From Sinomonas sp. ASV322 (GTDB taxonomy: Bacteria; Actinomycetota; Actinomycetes; Actinomycetales; Micrococcaceae), in assembly GCF_030908245.1 (NCBI RefSeq), contig NZ_JAVFJJ010000013.1, forward strand, positions 45,483 through 109,482: a stretch of DNA of 64,000 nt, in the 5' to 3' direction. Under the pieces are notes generated by a model. That model had not been told where the DNA came from. It worked only from the letters and a program-made list of their open reading frames with translations, and did not search any database. A program made the translations under genes and the position numbers. Below are positions 5,940-14,709 of the stretch, one piece after another. Each line of letters starts with the position of its first letter. Within the stretch, counting starts at the first letter, position 1.

Positions 5940-8734
5940 TTCGCCCTCGCCTTCGCACGGGTGCCGCCGTTCGACGCGCGCCCGGCCGGCCGCTTGGCCG
6001 GACCCTTCGCGCGCTTCTCGGCGAGGAGCTCGATCGCGCGTTCGCGCGTGAGCTCCTCGATCGGGGTGGCGCGCGGAACCGTGATGTTCGTGACGCCGTC
6101 GGTGATGTACGGGCCGAAACGGCCCTCCTTCACGACGATCGGCTTGCCCGACTCTGGGTCGTCGCCGAACTCCGCGAGAGGCGCCGCGGCCGTGCGCCCG
6201 CCGCGCGTCTTGGGCTGCGCGTAGATCTTGAGCGCGTCCTCGAGGGTGATCGTGAAGATCTCCTCTTCGCTCCCGATGGAACGGGAATCCGTGCCCTTCT
6301 TGAGGTACGGGCCGAAGCGGCCGTTCTGGACCGTGATGACGTTGCCCTCGTCGTCCTTGCCGAGCGCCCTCGGGAGGCTCATGAGGTTGAGGGCGTCCTC
6401 GAGCGTGACCGTGTCGATCGTCATCGACTTGAAGAGCGACCCCGTGCGCGGCTTGACCTTGACGGGCTTCTTGGGCGGCTTGGGCTTGCCGTTCTTGTAG
6501 TACTCGACGGGCTGGGCCGCGAGCTGCTCGGGGGTCAGCTCGGGGATGACCTCGGTGACGTACGCGCCGTACCGGCCGTTCTTCGCGACCACGGTGTGGC
6601 CCGTGAGGGGATCCGCGCCGAGGACGCGCTCCTCGGGGCCCGCGCTCTCCATGAGCTCGCGCGCCTTGTCCGCCGTGAGCTCGTCAGGGGCGAGATCATC
6701 GGGGACATTCGCGCGCTCGGGCGCCGTGCCCTCGGGGGCTCCCGGCGGGAGGGGCTTCTCGAGGTACGGGCCGTACTTGCCGACGCGCAGGACGATGCCC
6801 GGCGCGATCTCGACCGAATTGACCTCGCGCGCGTCGATCTCGCCGAGGCCGTTGACGATCGTCGTGAGCCCGGGCTTGCCCTCGACCCCGAAGTAGAACG
6901 CGCTCAGCCACGCCGAGCCGGGCTGCTCGCCGGCCGCGATGCGGTCGAGGTCTTCCTCCATCTCAGCGGTGAAGTCGTAGTCGACGTAGTCGTGGAAGTA
7001 CTCCTCCAGGAGACGCACCACGGAGAAGGCAATCCAGCTCGGCACGAGGGCGTTGCCGCGCGAGCGGACGTAGCCGCGGTCCATGATCGTGGAGATCGTC
7101 GCGGCGTAGGTCGACGGTCGGCCGATCCCGCGCTCCTCGAGCGTCTTGACGAGGGACGCCTCGGTGTACCGCGGGGGCGGGGAGGTCTGGTGCCCGTTTG
7201 GGGCGAGCTCGCGGACGTCGAGCCCTTGGCCCTTCGCGAGGACGGGGAGGCGCCCGCCGTCGTCGGCGCCGCTTCCCTTTCCGGCAGAGCCGTTCTCGGT
7301 GTCCTCGCGGACCTCGTCGCGGCCCTCCTCGTAGGCCGCGAGGAAGCCGCGGAACGTGATGACCGTCCCCGAGGCGGTGAACTCGGCGTCGCGGCCCGCA
7401 GCCGCTCCGCTCGTCGCGACGGCACCAAGGCGCACGGTCGCGGTCGAGCCCTTGGCGTCCTCCATCTGGGACGCCACGGTGCGCTTCCAGATGAGCTCAT
7501 AGAGGCGGAACTCGTCGCCGCGGAGCTGGGTCGAGACCTGGGCCGGCGTACGGAACGAGTCGCCTGCGGGGCGGATGGCCTCGTGGGCCTCCTGGGCATT
7601 CTTGGCCTTCGACGCGTACACACGCGGCCGCGCCGGCACGAAGTCCGGGCCATACAGCTCCGAGGCCTGACGACGGGCCGCGCTCACGGCCTGATCGCTC
7701 AGCGCCGTCGAGTCCGTACGCATATAGGTGATGTAGCCGTTCTCGTACAGGCGCTGGGCAACCTGCATCGTGACTCGCGCCGAGAAGCGCAGCTTGCGCG
7801 CGGCCTCCTGTTGGAGCGTCGACGTCGTGAACGGTGCCGCCGGGCGCCGGGTGTAAGGCTTCTCCTCGACGGAACGGACCGCGAACGGGGCGGCCTCGAG
7901 GCCCTCCGCTAGCGCGCGGGCAGCGGCCTCGTCGAGCAGCACCGCGTTCTTCGTGGTGAGCTGGCCCCGGTCATTGAAGTCTCGTCCCGACGCGACCTTC
8001 TGGCCGTCCACGGCGGCGAGGCGGGCCTGGAAGCTCTGGCGCGCGTCGCCGTCGCCCGACCTTCCCTGCGTCAGAGGACCCTGAGGTGCCAGCGTCGCCA
8101 TGAGGTCCCAGTAGTCGGCGGCGCGGAAAGCCATGCGCTCACGTTCGCGCTCGACGACGAGGCGAGTCGCGACTGACTGGACGCGGCCTGCCGAGAGGCC
8201 GCCCGCGACCTTGCGCCACAGCACAGGTGAAATCTCGTAGCCGTAGAGCCGGTCCAGCACGCGACGGGTCTCCTGCGCGTCGACGAGCGACTCGTCAACG
8301 TCGCGGAGCTCCGCCATGGCCCGCTGGATCGCTTCCTTCGTGATCTCGGGGAACGTGAGACGGTGCACGGGCACCTTGGGCTTGAGCACCTCGAGGAGGT
8401 GCCACGCGATGGCCTCGCCCTCGCGATCGCCATCGGTGGCGAGGAAGAGCTCGTCGGCGTCCTTGAGCTTCGCCTTGAGCTCGGCGACCTTCTTCCTCTT
8501 GTCGGGCGAGACGACGTAGTACGGCTCGAAGTTGTGCTCAATGTCTACCGCGAACTTGCCGAGGGAAGTCTTCTTGAGCTCCGCGGGAAGGTCCGACGGC
8601 TGCGGCAGGTCCCGGATGTGGCCCATCGACGCGTCGACCTCGAAGCCGTCGCCCAGATACTGGGCGATGGTCTTGCTCTTGGCCGGCGACTCCACGATCA
8701 CGAGCTTCTTGCCGGATTTAGCCTTCGTGGCCAC
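5936..8734 (-). CDS. topA: DNA topoisomerase I (type IA)
   Basis: The 932-aa enzyme relaxes negatively supercoiled DNA by single-strand passage. The TOPRIM domain begins KKLVIVESPAKSKTIAQYLG near residue 8 and contains LATDGDREGEAIAWHLLE. The catalytic tyrosine lies in ENGYITYMRTDSTALS near residue 310. The C-terminal third carries repeated topoisomerase C-terminal modules (GRYGAYVTE, GRFGPYLKKG, GRFGPYITDG) and a basic Lys/Arg tail (KRAKGPAKRPAGRAS) in place of zinc fingers, as usual in actinobacteria. The GTG at 8734 is preceded by AAGGAGAAGA and gives VATKAKSGKKLVI; a longer in-frame start lacks this support. Confidence 0.96.
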   Translation of the reverse strand: MATKAKSGKKLVIVESPAKSKTIAQYLGDGFEVDASMGHIRDLPQPSDLPAELKKTSLGKFAVDIEHNFEPYYVVSPDKRKKVAELKAKLKDADELFLATDGDREGEAIAWHLLEVLKPKVPVHRLTFPEITKEAIQRAMAELRDVDESLVDAQETRRVLDRLYGYEISPVLWRKVAGGLSAGRVQSVATRLVVERERERMAFRAADYWDLMATLAPQGPLTQGRSGDGDARQSFQARLAAVDGQKVASGRDFNDRGQLTTKNAVLLDEAAARALAEGLEAAPFAVRSVEEKPYTRRPAAPFTTSTLQQEAARKLRFSARVTMQVAQRLYENGYITYMRTDSTALSDQAVSAARRQASELYGPDFVPARPRVYASKAKNAQEAHEAIRPAGDSFRTPAQVSTQLRGDEFRLYELIWKRTVASQMEDAKGSTATVRLGAVATSGAAAGRDAEFTASGTVITFRGFLAAYEEGRDEVREDTENGSAGKGSGADDGGRLPVLAKGQGLDVRELAPNGHQTSPPPRYTEASLVKTLEERGIGRPSTYAATISTIMDRGYVRSRGNALVPSWIAFSVVRLLEEYFHDYVDYDFTAEMEEDLDRIAAGEQPGSAWLSAFYFGVEGKPGLTTIVNGLGEIDAREVNSVEIAPGIVLRVGKYGPYLEKPLPPGAPEGTAPERANVPDDLAPDELTADKARELMESAGPEERVLGADPLTGHTVVAKNGRYGAYVTEVIPELTPEQLAAQPVEYYKNGKPKPPKKPVKVKPRTGSLFKSMTIDTVTLEDALNLMSLPRALGKDDEGNVITVQNGRFGPYLKKGTDSRSIGSEEEIFTITLEDALKIYAQPKTRGGRTAAAPLAEFGDDPESGKPIVVKEGRFGPYITDGVTNITVPRATPIEELTRERAIELLAEKRAKGPAKRPAGRASNGGTRAKARAK

Positions 8735-8958
8735 TCTTCTCCTTGAGGACAACAACGGGTGCTGGTCGGCCGGCATAGCGGGCCGACCGAAGGCGGGCGG
8801 TTCACAACCGCCGCGCAAGTCCATAGTTCACCATACGACGGCTCTGGGCATGCAACTTCCGCCCGCGCTCTGTGGATAACCCCGTCATCCGGGAAAACAC
8901 GGCTCGGACCATCCCGCCCCCAACGCCCGGCGAGGGCAGGACAAGTAGGCCCCAGCCC

Positions 8959-9747
8959 TCACGCCGTCGACTCGAGCGGCCGCTCGTCGCCGTCGCTCTC
9001 GTGCCCGCCCTCGTGCTCGTGCTCGCGGGCCACGCTCGTGGTCCCATAGGCGGAGGCCGGGTAGCTCTTGGCTGCCGCAGCGGTCTTCGCCGAGGCGGAG
9101 CGGGAGGCTGGCCCGCGGCCCTCGTGCGCGACCTCGCGGACCTCGGGCAGCATGGACCACAGGACGTACATGCGCTCGGTCTCGGGCGGGGCGGCGCCCT
9201 CGCTGCTCTCCTCGGCCTCGGCCGAGGCCTGATCGAACTCGTCGAGGAGGTCCGACATGCGGCGCTTGAACTCGGCCCGCTGCTCAAGCGTGAGTTTGAG
9301 CACATTGCCGGAGACCATCATGACGGGCGACTCGTCCGGCTCTCCGCGCCGACGAGCGGCGTCGCGATGCTTGGCGTGGCTCGCGATGCGCTTGCGGAGC
9401 GAGTCGAGCTCCATGTCGACGATCGCGAGCCCCGGCGTCTGCCCGGTGGTCGCGGTGTCGAGATTGAGGTCGGTGCCAGCCGCCTTCCACCGCCGCTCGC
9501 GGCCGTCCCCGTCGTTGGGTGCATCGACGACGATGCCCCACTTCTTGAGCGCGCGCAGGTGATAGCTCATGGCGCTCGGCGTCAGTCCGGTGAACGCTGC
9601 GAGCTCGGTGGCTGTCCAGCTCTTCTGGCTCGAGTACAGCTCGTTGATCGCGGCGAGGCGGGCACCATGGGCGAGTGCCCGAATGGCCTTGGGGTCCGTG
9701 ATCCGCACGGGGTTCTCGGTGCGGGGACTGCGCTTCTTGTCGGTCAT
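8959..9747 (-). CDS. ArsR-type winged-helix transcriptional regulator
   Basis: The 262-aa protein has an N-terminal winged helix at residues 20-90: ALAHGARLAAINELYSSQ, then the recognition region TATELAAFTGLTPSAMSYHL. This is the ArsR layout of transcription factors in the cytoplasm. No metal-binding cysteine pair is visible. The middle is rich in charged residues, and the C-terminus is low-complexity, ending in a His/Glu-rich tract (REHEHEGGHESDGDE). The ATG at 9747 was chosen because MTDKKRSPRTENPVRITDP is preceded by AAGAAG; an in-frame start at 9807 is less likely. The target is unknown. The 224 bp between it and topA show no gene. Confidence 0.75.
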   Translation of the reverse strand: MTDKKRSPRTENPVRITDPKAIRALAHGARLAAINELYSSQKSWTATELAAFTGLTPSAMSYHLRALKKWGIVVDAPNDGDGRERRWKAAGTDLNLDTATTGQTPGLAIVDMELDSLRKRIASHAKHRDAARRRGEPDESPVMMVSGNVLKLTLEQRAEFKRRMSDLLDEFDQASAEAEESSEGAAPPETERMYVLWSMLPEVREVAHEGRGPASRSASAKTAAAAKSYPASAYGTTSVAREHEHEGGHESDGDERPLESTA

Positions 9748-9808
9748 GTGCTTCTTACGTTGTGGGGTGGGGCAGTAATTTACGCCACATCCCTCCAAGG
9801 ATGTCAAA

Positions 9809-11545
9809 CTATGCCTTCATAAGGAACCCGTCCTCCGTCAATTCCCGGATCTCTCGCAGCAAACCGTGCGAGAACTCCTCGTCGTCCCGGCCCAGGAGGG
9901 CCCCCAACGCCGCAGCAATCTGGCCGGCCGCGAGCTCGCCGTCGCACGCGGAGATGAAGCCAGCCTGCTCGGTGCTCAAAAGCGCCGTACGGCGGAAGCC
10001 TGCGCCCTGCCGCACCAGAACGACGCCCGGGTGTTCTGCGCCGGGGCGCTGATGACGTTCCTCGGTCACGTCGTCGGCGATCACGAGATGCACCGCCGCG
10101 AACTGGGACGGGCCAAGTGAATGGAGCCAGTCGGCTCGTTCGACGGCGGCCTGCCAATGCGGGCCGATCGGCTGTTCGATCGGATGCGTGAGGCTCTCGA
10201 ATCTGTTCAGCCGGGCCTGGTCGGGCGCCGTCCGGCGGAACCACATCATCCCGAAGCCGATTCCCTCCGTGCCCCTCGACGCGAAATCGTCGAGGTAGGC
10301 AGCGTAGGACTTCGCATAGGCCTCGGGGTCCAGCTGCTCGGACGCGTCCTGAAGCCAGGTCTCGGCGTACTGCTCGGGGCCCACGAGCTCGCGCTGGAGG
10401 ACCCACGCGTCGAGGCCCTCCGGCACCCACGAGCGCACCCGGTCATGCCACTCGCCGCCCGCGCGCACCTCCCAATTGCCGAGGAGCTGGGCCGTGCCGC
10501 CCTCGGCAAGCGCGTCCCAGAGGCTCGCCACGAGCCCAGCGACGAGCTGGTCGCCCGGGAGACCGGCGTCGCGGTACGTGAACTGGTCCTCGGCACTCTC
10601 GCCCTCCTCGCGGGGCGTGATGACGAACGGCGGATTCGACACGATGAAGTCGAACCGCTCGCCCGCGACCGGCTCGAGGAGGGAGCCGAGGCGGAGGTCG
10701 ACGCGGTCATCGAGCTGCTCGGGGTCGAGGCCGAGCTGCCCGGCGTTCAGCACGAGGTTGAAACGCGTGAACGCGAGGGCGCGCTCGGAGACGTCGGTCG
10801 CGACGACACGACGCGCATGGCGGAGCAGGTGAAACGTCTGAATGCCGCAGCCGGTGCCGAGGTCGAGTGCCGTCCCGACGGGGCGCCGCGCGGTCGACTG
10901 GACGAGCGTCGTCGACGCGTGCCCGATCCCGAGCACGTGGTCCCTGCGCAGGATTCCGGGGCGCTGATGTGCCGCGAGATCGGACGCGACCCATAGCCGC
11001 ACTTCGCCGTGGCCAGCCGCTTCGGCGTCGACCCATGCGTAGGGCCGCAGGTCCACCCGGGCCCGGAGCCGGGCGGGCTCCGTGCCCTCGCGCGCCGGGA
11101 CTTCTTCCGCGAGCCCGAGCTCCACGAGTCCAGACGGCCCAATCGTCGGGAGGGCCGCGGCGACCGCGCCTTCGGGCTCGTCGCGCCCCAGGAGGAAGAG
11201 GCGCACGACGACGGCGAGCGCCGCGCGCCGGGCCGCACCGCCGTCGTCTGTCGGCTCGGCGGGCCTCGCCTCAGCAGCGAGCCTGGCCTCACCGGCGCGC
11301 CCTGCCTCAGCGGCGCGCCCTGCCTGAGCGGCGCGCCCTGCCTCAGCGGCGGCCCTGATGGCCCGCTCCGTCGCCACAAGGGCCGGGACGATCTGATCGC
11401 GCGAAAGGGCAGCGTGGGCCGCAGGACCCACAAGCTCCGCGACGTCGTCGACCGTGTAGCCGACCGCCTCGAAATCCGCGGCAAGGCGCCGCAGGAGCGC
11501 AAGGTCGCCGGCGCTGGGGACGTCGACGGCGGTCTCGTGGCCCAT
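9809..11545 (-). CDS. class I SAM-dependent methyltransferase (HemK/N5-glutamine-type)
   Basis: The 578-aa protein has an N-terminal helical region, an Ala/Gly/Arg-rich repeat (residues about 65-100), a winged-helix-like segment, and a central methyltransferase. That domain shows the SAM-binding motif ALDLGTGCGIQTFHLLRHAR near residue 240 and the catalytic FDFIVSNPPFVITPREEG near 310. NPPF is typical of N-methyltransferases acting on glutamine or nucleobases, but the substrate is not identifiable. Two ATGs stand two codons apart; AGGAGGA lies 1 nt from 11551 but about 7 nt from 11545, so 11545 was chosen. The repeat comes from an 18-bp tandem array in the DNA. Confidence 0.8.
   Translation of the reverse strand: MGHETAVDVPSAGDLALLRRLAADFEAVGYTVDDVAELVGPAAHAALSRDQIVPALVATERAIRAAAEAGRAAQAGRAAEAGRAGEARLAAEARPAEPTDDGGAARRAALAVVVRLFLLGRDEPEGAVAAALPTIGPSGLVELGLAEEVPAREGTEPARLRARVDLRPYAWVDAEAAGHGEVRLWVASDLAAHQRPGILRRDHVLGIGHASTTLVQSTARRPVGTALDLGTGCGIQTFHLLRHARRVVATDVSERALAFTRFNLVLNAGQLGLDPEQLDDRVDLRLGSLLEPVAGERFDFIVSNPPFVITPREEGESAEDQFTYRDAGLPGDQLVAGLVASLWDALAEGGTAQLLGNWEVRAGGEWHDRVRSWVPEGLDAWVLQRELVGPEQYAETWLQDASEQLDPEAYAKSYAAYLDDFASRGTEGIGFGMMWFRRTAPDQARLNRFESLTHPIEQPIGPHWQAAVERADWLHSLGPSQFAAVHLVIADDVTEERHQRPGAEHPGVVLVRQGAGFRRTALLSTEQAGFISACDGELAAGQIAAALGALLGRDDEEFSHGLLREIRELTEDGFLMKA
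11294..11347. repeat. 18-bp in-frame minisatellite inside the methyltransferase gene
   Basis: Three consecutive 18-bp units of ggcgcgccctgcctcagc, with one single-base change, are flanked by more degenerate copies. On the minus strand they encode a six-residue Ala/Glu/Gly/Arg repeat, so copy-number change keeps the frame. Confidence 0.75.
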
Positions 11546-11662
11546 GGGCATTCCTCCTGGATCAAGGGGTACGGGTGCTGGATGCCACGCTATCGCGAGT
11601 GTCAGACACGGAAGCACCGGCAAGGAGCGCCCTGCGGAACGCCCCAGTGCTTGAATGTCTGC

Positions 11663-12187
11663 ATGGGGGATTCCCGGCGCTCCTCGCATGGCACGGTGGC
11701 CATTGCCGTGCTCACGGGTGCGGCTCTGCTCCTCTCGGGGTGCGCATATGCCTACGATGCGGGGCCGAGGCCAAGCCCCAGCGCCACGCGGGAGACCCTC
11801 GGGAGCGCGGCATTCGGTCCTCTCCTTGATCGGCCGGCCGCCGAAAACTGGGCCGCTGCCGTGTTCGCTCGCGCGCGCGGTCTCGACCCCGGCGAGGGCG
11901 CCCACCACGGCGTCGGCACGCTGCGGGATTTGCCGGGCGAGGAGACCCTCAACGACGAGTTCTCCGTGCCCCCGGGCGACTACGCGCTGAGTGTCGCGTG
12001 CCGGGTGGCTGCCACGATCGTGGTGCGGGTCGCCGTCGATCGCCGACCGTGGTTCGCCGAGGCCGTGGAATGCGGCCAGCCGGTCCGGATTCCGTTCACA
12101 GTCGAGGCCGGACAAGGCGTATATCTGCGCTTCGACATGACGTCCGGAGTCCCGTCAAACGTGGCCTATCGCGTCGATCCCGAATGA
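11663..12187 (+). CDS. putative lipoprotein, paralogue A
   Basis: The 174-aa product has a type II signal peptide: MGDSRRSSHGTVAIAVLTGA, then LLLSGC with the lipobox cysteine at about residue 27, followed by AYAYDAGPRPSPS. The exported part should be anchored to the outer face of the membrane. The remainder (for example VPPGDYALSVACRVA and VYLRFDMTSGVPSNVAYRV) looks like a small beta-rich domain with two cysteines. No known family is recognised. A similar lipoprotein, also with a CAY-Y start after the lipobox, follows at 12375. It is divergent from the methyltransferase. Confidence 0.65.
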   Translation: MGDSRRSSHGTVAIAVLTGAALLLSGCAYAYDAGPRPSPSATRETLGSAAFGPLLDRPAAENWAAAVFARARGLDPGEGAHHGVGTLRDLPGEETLNDEFSVPPGDYALSVACRVAATIVVRVAVDRRPWFAEAVECGQPVRIPFTVEAGQGVYLRFDMTSGVPSNVAYRVDPE

Positions 12188-12240
12188 CCAGCCGGCCTCT
12201 GGCGCAAGCCCGTGTGCGGCGCCGCACGTCGCCTCTGGTA

Positions 12241-12335
12241 CCGGCCCCTGTCCGGGCTGACAGGTCGCTGCATCTGGCGCCGGCCCCTGTCCGGGCTGAT
12301 AGGTCGCTGCATCTGGCGCCGACCCCTGTCCGGGC
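12241..12335. repeat. 39-bp tandem repeat between the two lipoprotein genes
   Basis: Two complete 39-bp units starting ccggcccctgtccgggctga (12241-12279, 12280-12318, one base different) and a partial third unit (12319-12335) fill the gap between the lipoprotein genes. Each unit contains the short palindrome ccggcccctgtccggg. No protein-coding role is seen. Confidence 0.8.
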
Positions 12336-12374
12336 GCATGCTCAGAAGGTAAGAAGTGCGCAAGGAGGTGAGCC

Positions 12375-12914
12375 ATGCGCCGCTCGGCCGCGGCTCTCGT
12401 CGCCGCCCTCCTCATCGGCCCTCTGTCCGCGTGCGCCTATTCCTACGGTGACGGCCTGCCCCCGCTCGGAAGCCGCGCCACGCCGTCGTCCCCGCCTGCT
12501 CCAAGCGTGAGCCACCCGCAGTGGGACTCCCTTCCGCCGCCCTCCGGTCCCACCGAAGCCTCGCCCGAGAACTGGTCTCCGGACATGCTCTCCTCGTGGG
12601 CGGCAGCGGCTGTTCCGGACACGAGCGGCGTCTCGCTCGCGTTCGGCTACGGCATTGCGCTCTCCAACCAGCCCGTCGTGGCCATCGCGACGGTCCCGGC
12701 CGGAACCCTCGCCATCGAATACGCGTGTCGGGGCGCGGACACCGCTCGCCTCACCCTCTCGGTCGGGGGCACGGCGCTCGTGGATTCCAACTACGTGTGC
12801 GGGCGGCTCTGGGTGCGCGTGATCGTCATCGAAAAGGAATCGGTGGCCGAGGTGCGCTCGGCTCCGTCCGTGGCAGCGCCCGCGGCGTACGCCTTCCGCA
12901 TCGTCAAGAAATGA
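12375..12914 (+). CDS. putative lipoprotein, paralogue B
   Basis: The 179-aa product has a lipoprotein signal peptide, [20 protein letters not shown] (lipobox LSAC, cysteine at 20), then a Pro/Ser-rich linker (residues 30-65) and a C-terminal beta-rich domain that includes [20 protein letters not shown] and [14 protein letters not shown]. The paired cysteines and the P-G-x-(Y/L)-A-(L/I) motif also occur in the preceding lipoprotein, suggesting gene duplication. A strong ribosome site (AAGGAGGTGAGCC) precedes the ATG. The stop overlaps the convergent trhO end by 11 bp. Function unknown. Confidence 0.68.
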   Translation: MRRSAAALVAALLIGPLSACAYSYGDGLPPLGSRATPSSPPAPSVSHPQWDSLPPPSGPTEASPENWSPDMLSSWAAAAVPDTSGVSLAFGYGIALSNQPVVAIATVPAGTLAIEYACRGADTARLTLSVGGTALVDSNYVCGRLWVRVIVIEKESVAEVRSAPSVAAPAAYAFRIVKK

Positions 12915-13851
12915 TGACGGCGTCCTTCGGGACGGCGCTCTCCGGGATGGCCTCGGCGTCGCCATCGCATCCGCCCGGACAGCGCAGCTCGTCGCCGCTT
13001 TCGGCGCAGGACGCGCAGAACAGCGTGAGCTCACGGCACGCGGGGTTTGCGCAATTGTGGAAGTCGCTCGTCGGGGCGTCGCAGCGGGCACACGAGCCGA
13101 TCGTCGCGGAGGCGCCGCTGAATTCAAGGTGCATGCGGCGGTCGAAGACGTAGAGCGAGCCTTCCCAGAGGCCCTTGTCCCCGAACGCCTCGCCGTAGCG
13201 CACGATCCCGCCGTCGAGCTGGTAGACCTCTTGGAAGCCCCGGCTCCGCATGAGCGACGTGAGGACCTCACACCGGACGCCGCCCGTGCAGTACGTCACG
13301 ACGGGCTTGTCCTTGAGCTCGTCATACACGCCCGACTCGAGTTCGCGGACGAAATCCCTCGTCGTCTCGACCTCGGGAACAATCGCTCCCTTGAAGCGGC
13401 CGATTTTGGCCTCGAACGCGTTCCGCCCATCGAAGAACACGACGTCGCCGCCCGCGGCACGCTTCGCGTCGACGAGCTCGTGGAGTGCCTCGGGGGTCAG
13501 CCGCGCGCCCCCGCCCACAACGCCGTCGTCACCGACCTCGAGCTCATCCGGTGCTCCGAAGGAGACGAGTTCGGGACGCACCTTGACGCTCAGGCGCGGG
13601 AAGTCCTCGGCCCCGCCTTCGGACCATTTGACGTCGATCCCACGGAAGCCCGGATACTCCTTGGTCGCCCGCACGTAGCGCTTGACGGCGCCGAGTTCAC
13701 CGCCCACCGTCGCGTTGACACCGTGCCGGGAAATGATGATCCGTCCACGTAATCCGAGGCCCTCGCACAGGGTGCGCTGCCAGAGCCTGACGGCCTCCGG
13801 ATCGGCCAGCGGAGTGAAGCAGTAGAAGAGGACGATTCGGTGCAAAGCCAC
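12904..13851 (-). CDS. trhO: tRNA uridine-34 hydroxylase (rhodanese-domain, YceA/UPF0176 family)
   Basis: This 315-aa rhodanese-like enzyme belongs to a family that hydroxylates U34 of tRNA to 5-hydroxyuridine. The N-terminal acylphosphatase-like part begins [20 protein letters not shown]. The rhodanese active loop [18 protein letters not shown] contains the conserved cysteines near residue 190. The C-terminus has zinc-binding-type cysteine pairs (CARC, CASC). The GTG at 13851 gives the family N-terminus; in-frame sequence upstream to 14001 is not conserved-looking and overlaps the divergent GNAT gene's promoter and start. Confidence 0.9.
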   Translation of the reverse strand: MALHRIVLFYCFTPLADPEAVRLWQRTLCEGLGLRGRIIISRHGVNATVGGELGAVKRYVRATKEYPGFRGIDVKWSEGGAEDFPRLSVKVRPELVSFGAPDELEVGDDGVVGGGARLTPEALHELVDAKRAAGGDVVFFDGRNAFEAKIGRFKGAIVPEVETTRDFVRELESGVYDELKDKPVVTYCTGGVRCEVLTSLMRSRGFQEVYQLDGGIVRYGEAFGDKGLWEGSLYVFDRRMHLEFSGASATIGSCARCDAPTSDFHNCANPACRELTLFCASCAESGDELRCPGGCDGDAEAIPESAVPKDAVIIS

Positions 13852-13966
13852 GGATTCAAGGGTATCGCCAAGGCCGTCATGCCCCCCTTGGCGGCCGGGT
13901 TGCCGGGCGGTGACAGTTGAGTCACAAGGGTTATCAGAAACCCCGCGTACCGGTATGGTCGTGGCT

Positions 13967-14653
13967 ATGGCAGAGGCACAGCTCAAGGAACTTTTGGCCA
14001 TTTGGGTGGAGGGCTGGGCCTCGTCACGTCACTATCCAACCCAGACGATCGGCGGCTTTCCGGCGGCCCAGCTGCTCGACCGCAGCGGCGACTGGGTCGC
14101 GTTTGCGACCGATCCGACGGACGATGATTTCGCCCGGCTCGCGGAGTTCACGGCCGCCAGCCAGGACCGCATCCTGACCATCCTCACGGACGACCACCTG
14201 CGCTACCGGACGTTGGCCGAACGGCACGGCCTCTCCGTGCTCGGGGCCGACCAGGAGCTCATGGTGATGGACTTCGAGGGCAAGGATGTCGAGGAGCCCT
14301 GGCTCAACGACGACGAGCTCAAGCTCACGACCGAGATCGAGGAGCGCGCCGCGACCGTCACCGTCGCCACGCACGACGGCGACCTCGCCGCGAGTGGGCA
14401 CGTCGCCGTCGCCGACGGCTTCGCAGTGTTCGACCGGATCGTGACCGAGCCGAACTTCCGGCGCCGCGGCCTCGGCTCGTTCGTCATGCGGGCGCTCACC
14501 GCGGCCGTGAGCGAGCACGGCGCCGATCAGGGGCTCCTCATCGCCTCGATCGACGGGCAGCACCTGTACCACCACCTCGGCTGGGGCGATGTCTCGGGCG
14601 TTCTCATGCTCAAGAACCCCCTGAACCCCGACGGTCCTTCGCTCAACGACTGA
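13967..14653 (+). CDS. GNAT-family N-acetyltransferase
   Basis: The 228-aa protein has a C-terminal GNAT fold. [20 protein letters not shown] near residues 155-175 is the acetyl-CoA pyrophosphate loop (R/Q-x-x-G-x-G/A), and [11 protein letters not shown] near 205 is the C-terminal beta-bulge. The N-terminal half ([20 protein letters not shown]) is a divergent GNAT-like module found in actinobacterial relatives. Substrate unknown. Starts at 13955 and 13967 are both possible; the second was chosen, with TATGGT about 8 bp upstream suggesting a near-leaderless transcript. Confidence 0.78.
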   Translation: MAEAQLKELLAIWVEGWASSRHYPTQTIGGFPAAQLLDRSGDWVAFATDPTDDDFARLAEFTAASQDRILTILTDDHLRYRTLAERHGLSVLGADQELMVMDFEGKDVEEPWLNDDELKLTTEIEERAATVTVATHDGDLAASGHVAVADGFAVFDRIVTEPNFRRRGLGSFVMRALTAAVSEHGADQGLLIASIDGQHLYHHLGWGDVSGVLMLKNPLNPDGPSLND

Positions 14654-14709
14654 CGAGCGGACGTCGGCCCGGCTCAGCCGGCAGCCTGTTCGGCTGGCAG
14701 AATGCTGGG

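Noticed and set aside
8872..9822. Plus-strand open frame opposite the ArsR-type gene
   Set aside because: No recognisable domain; the minus strand carries a clear winged helix.
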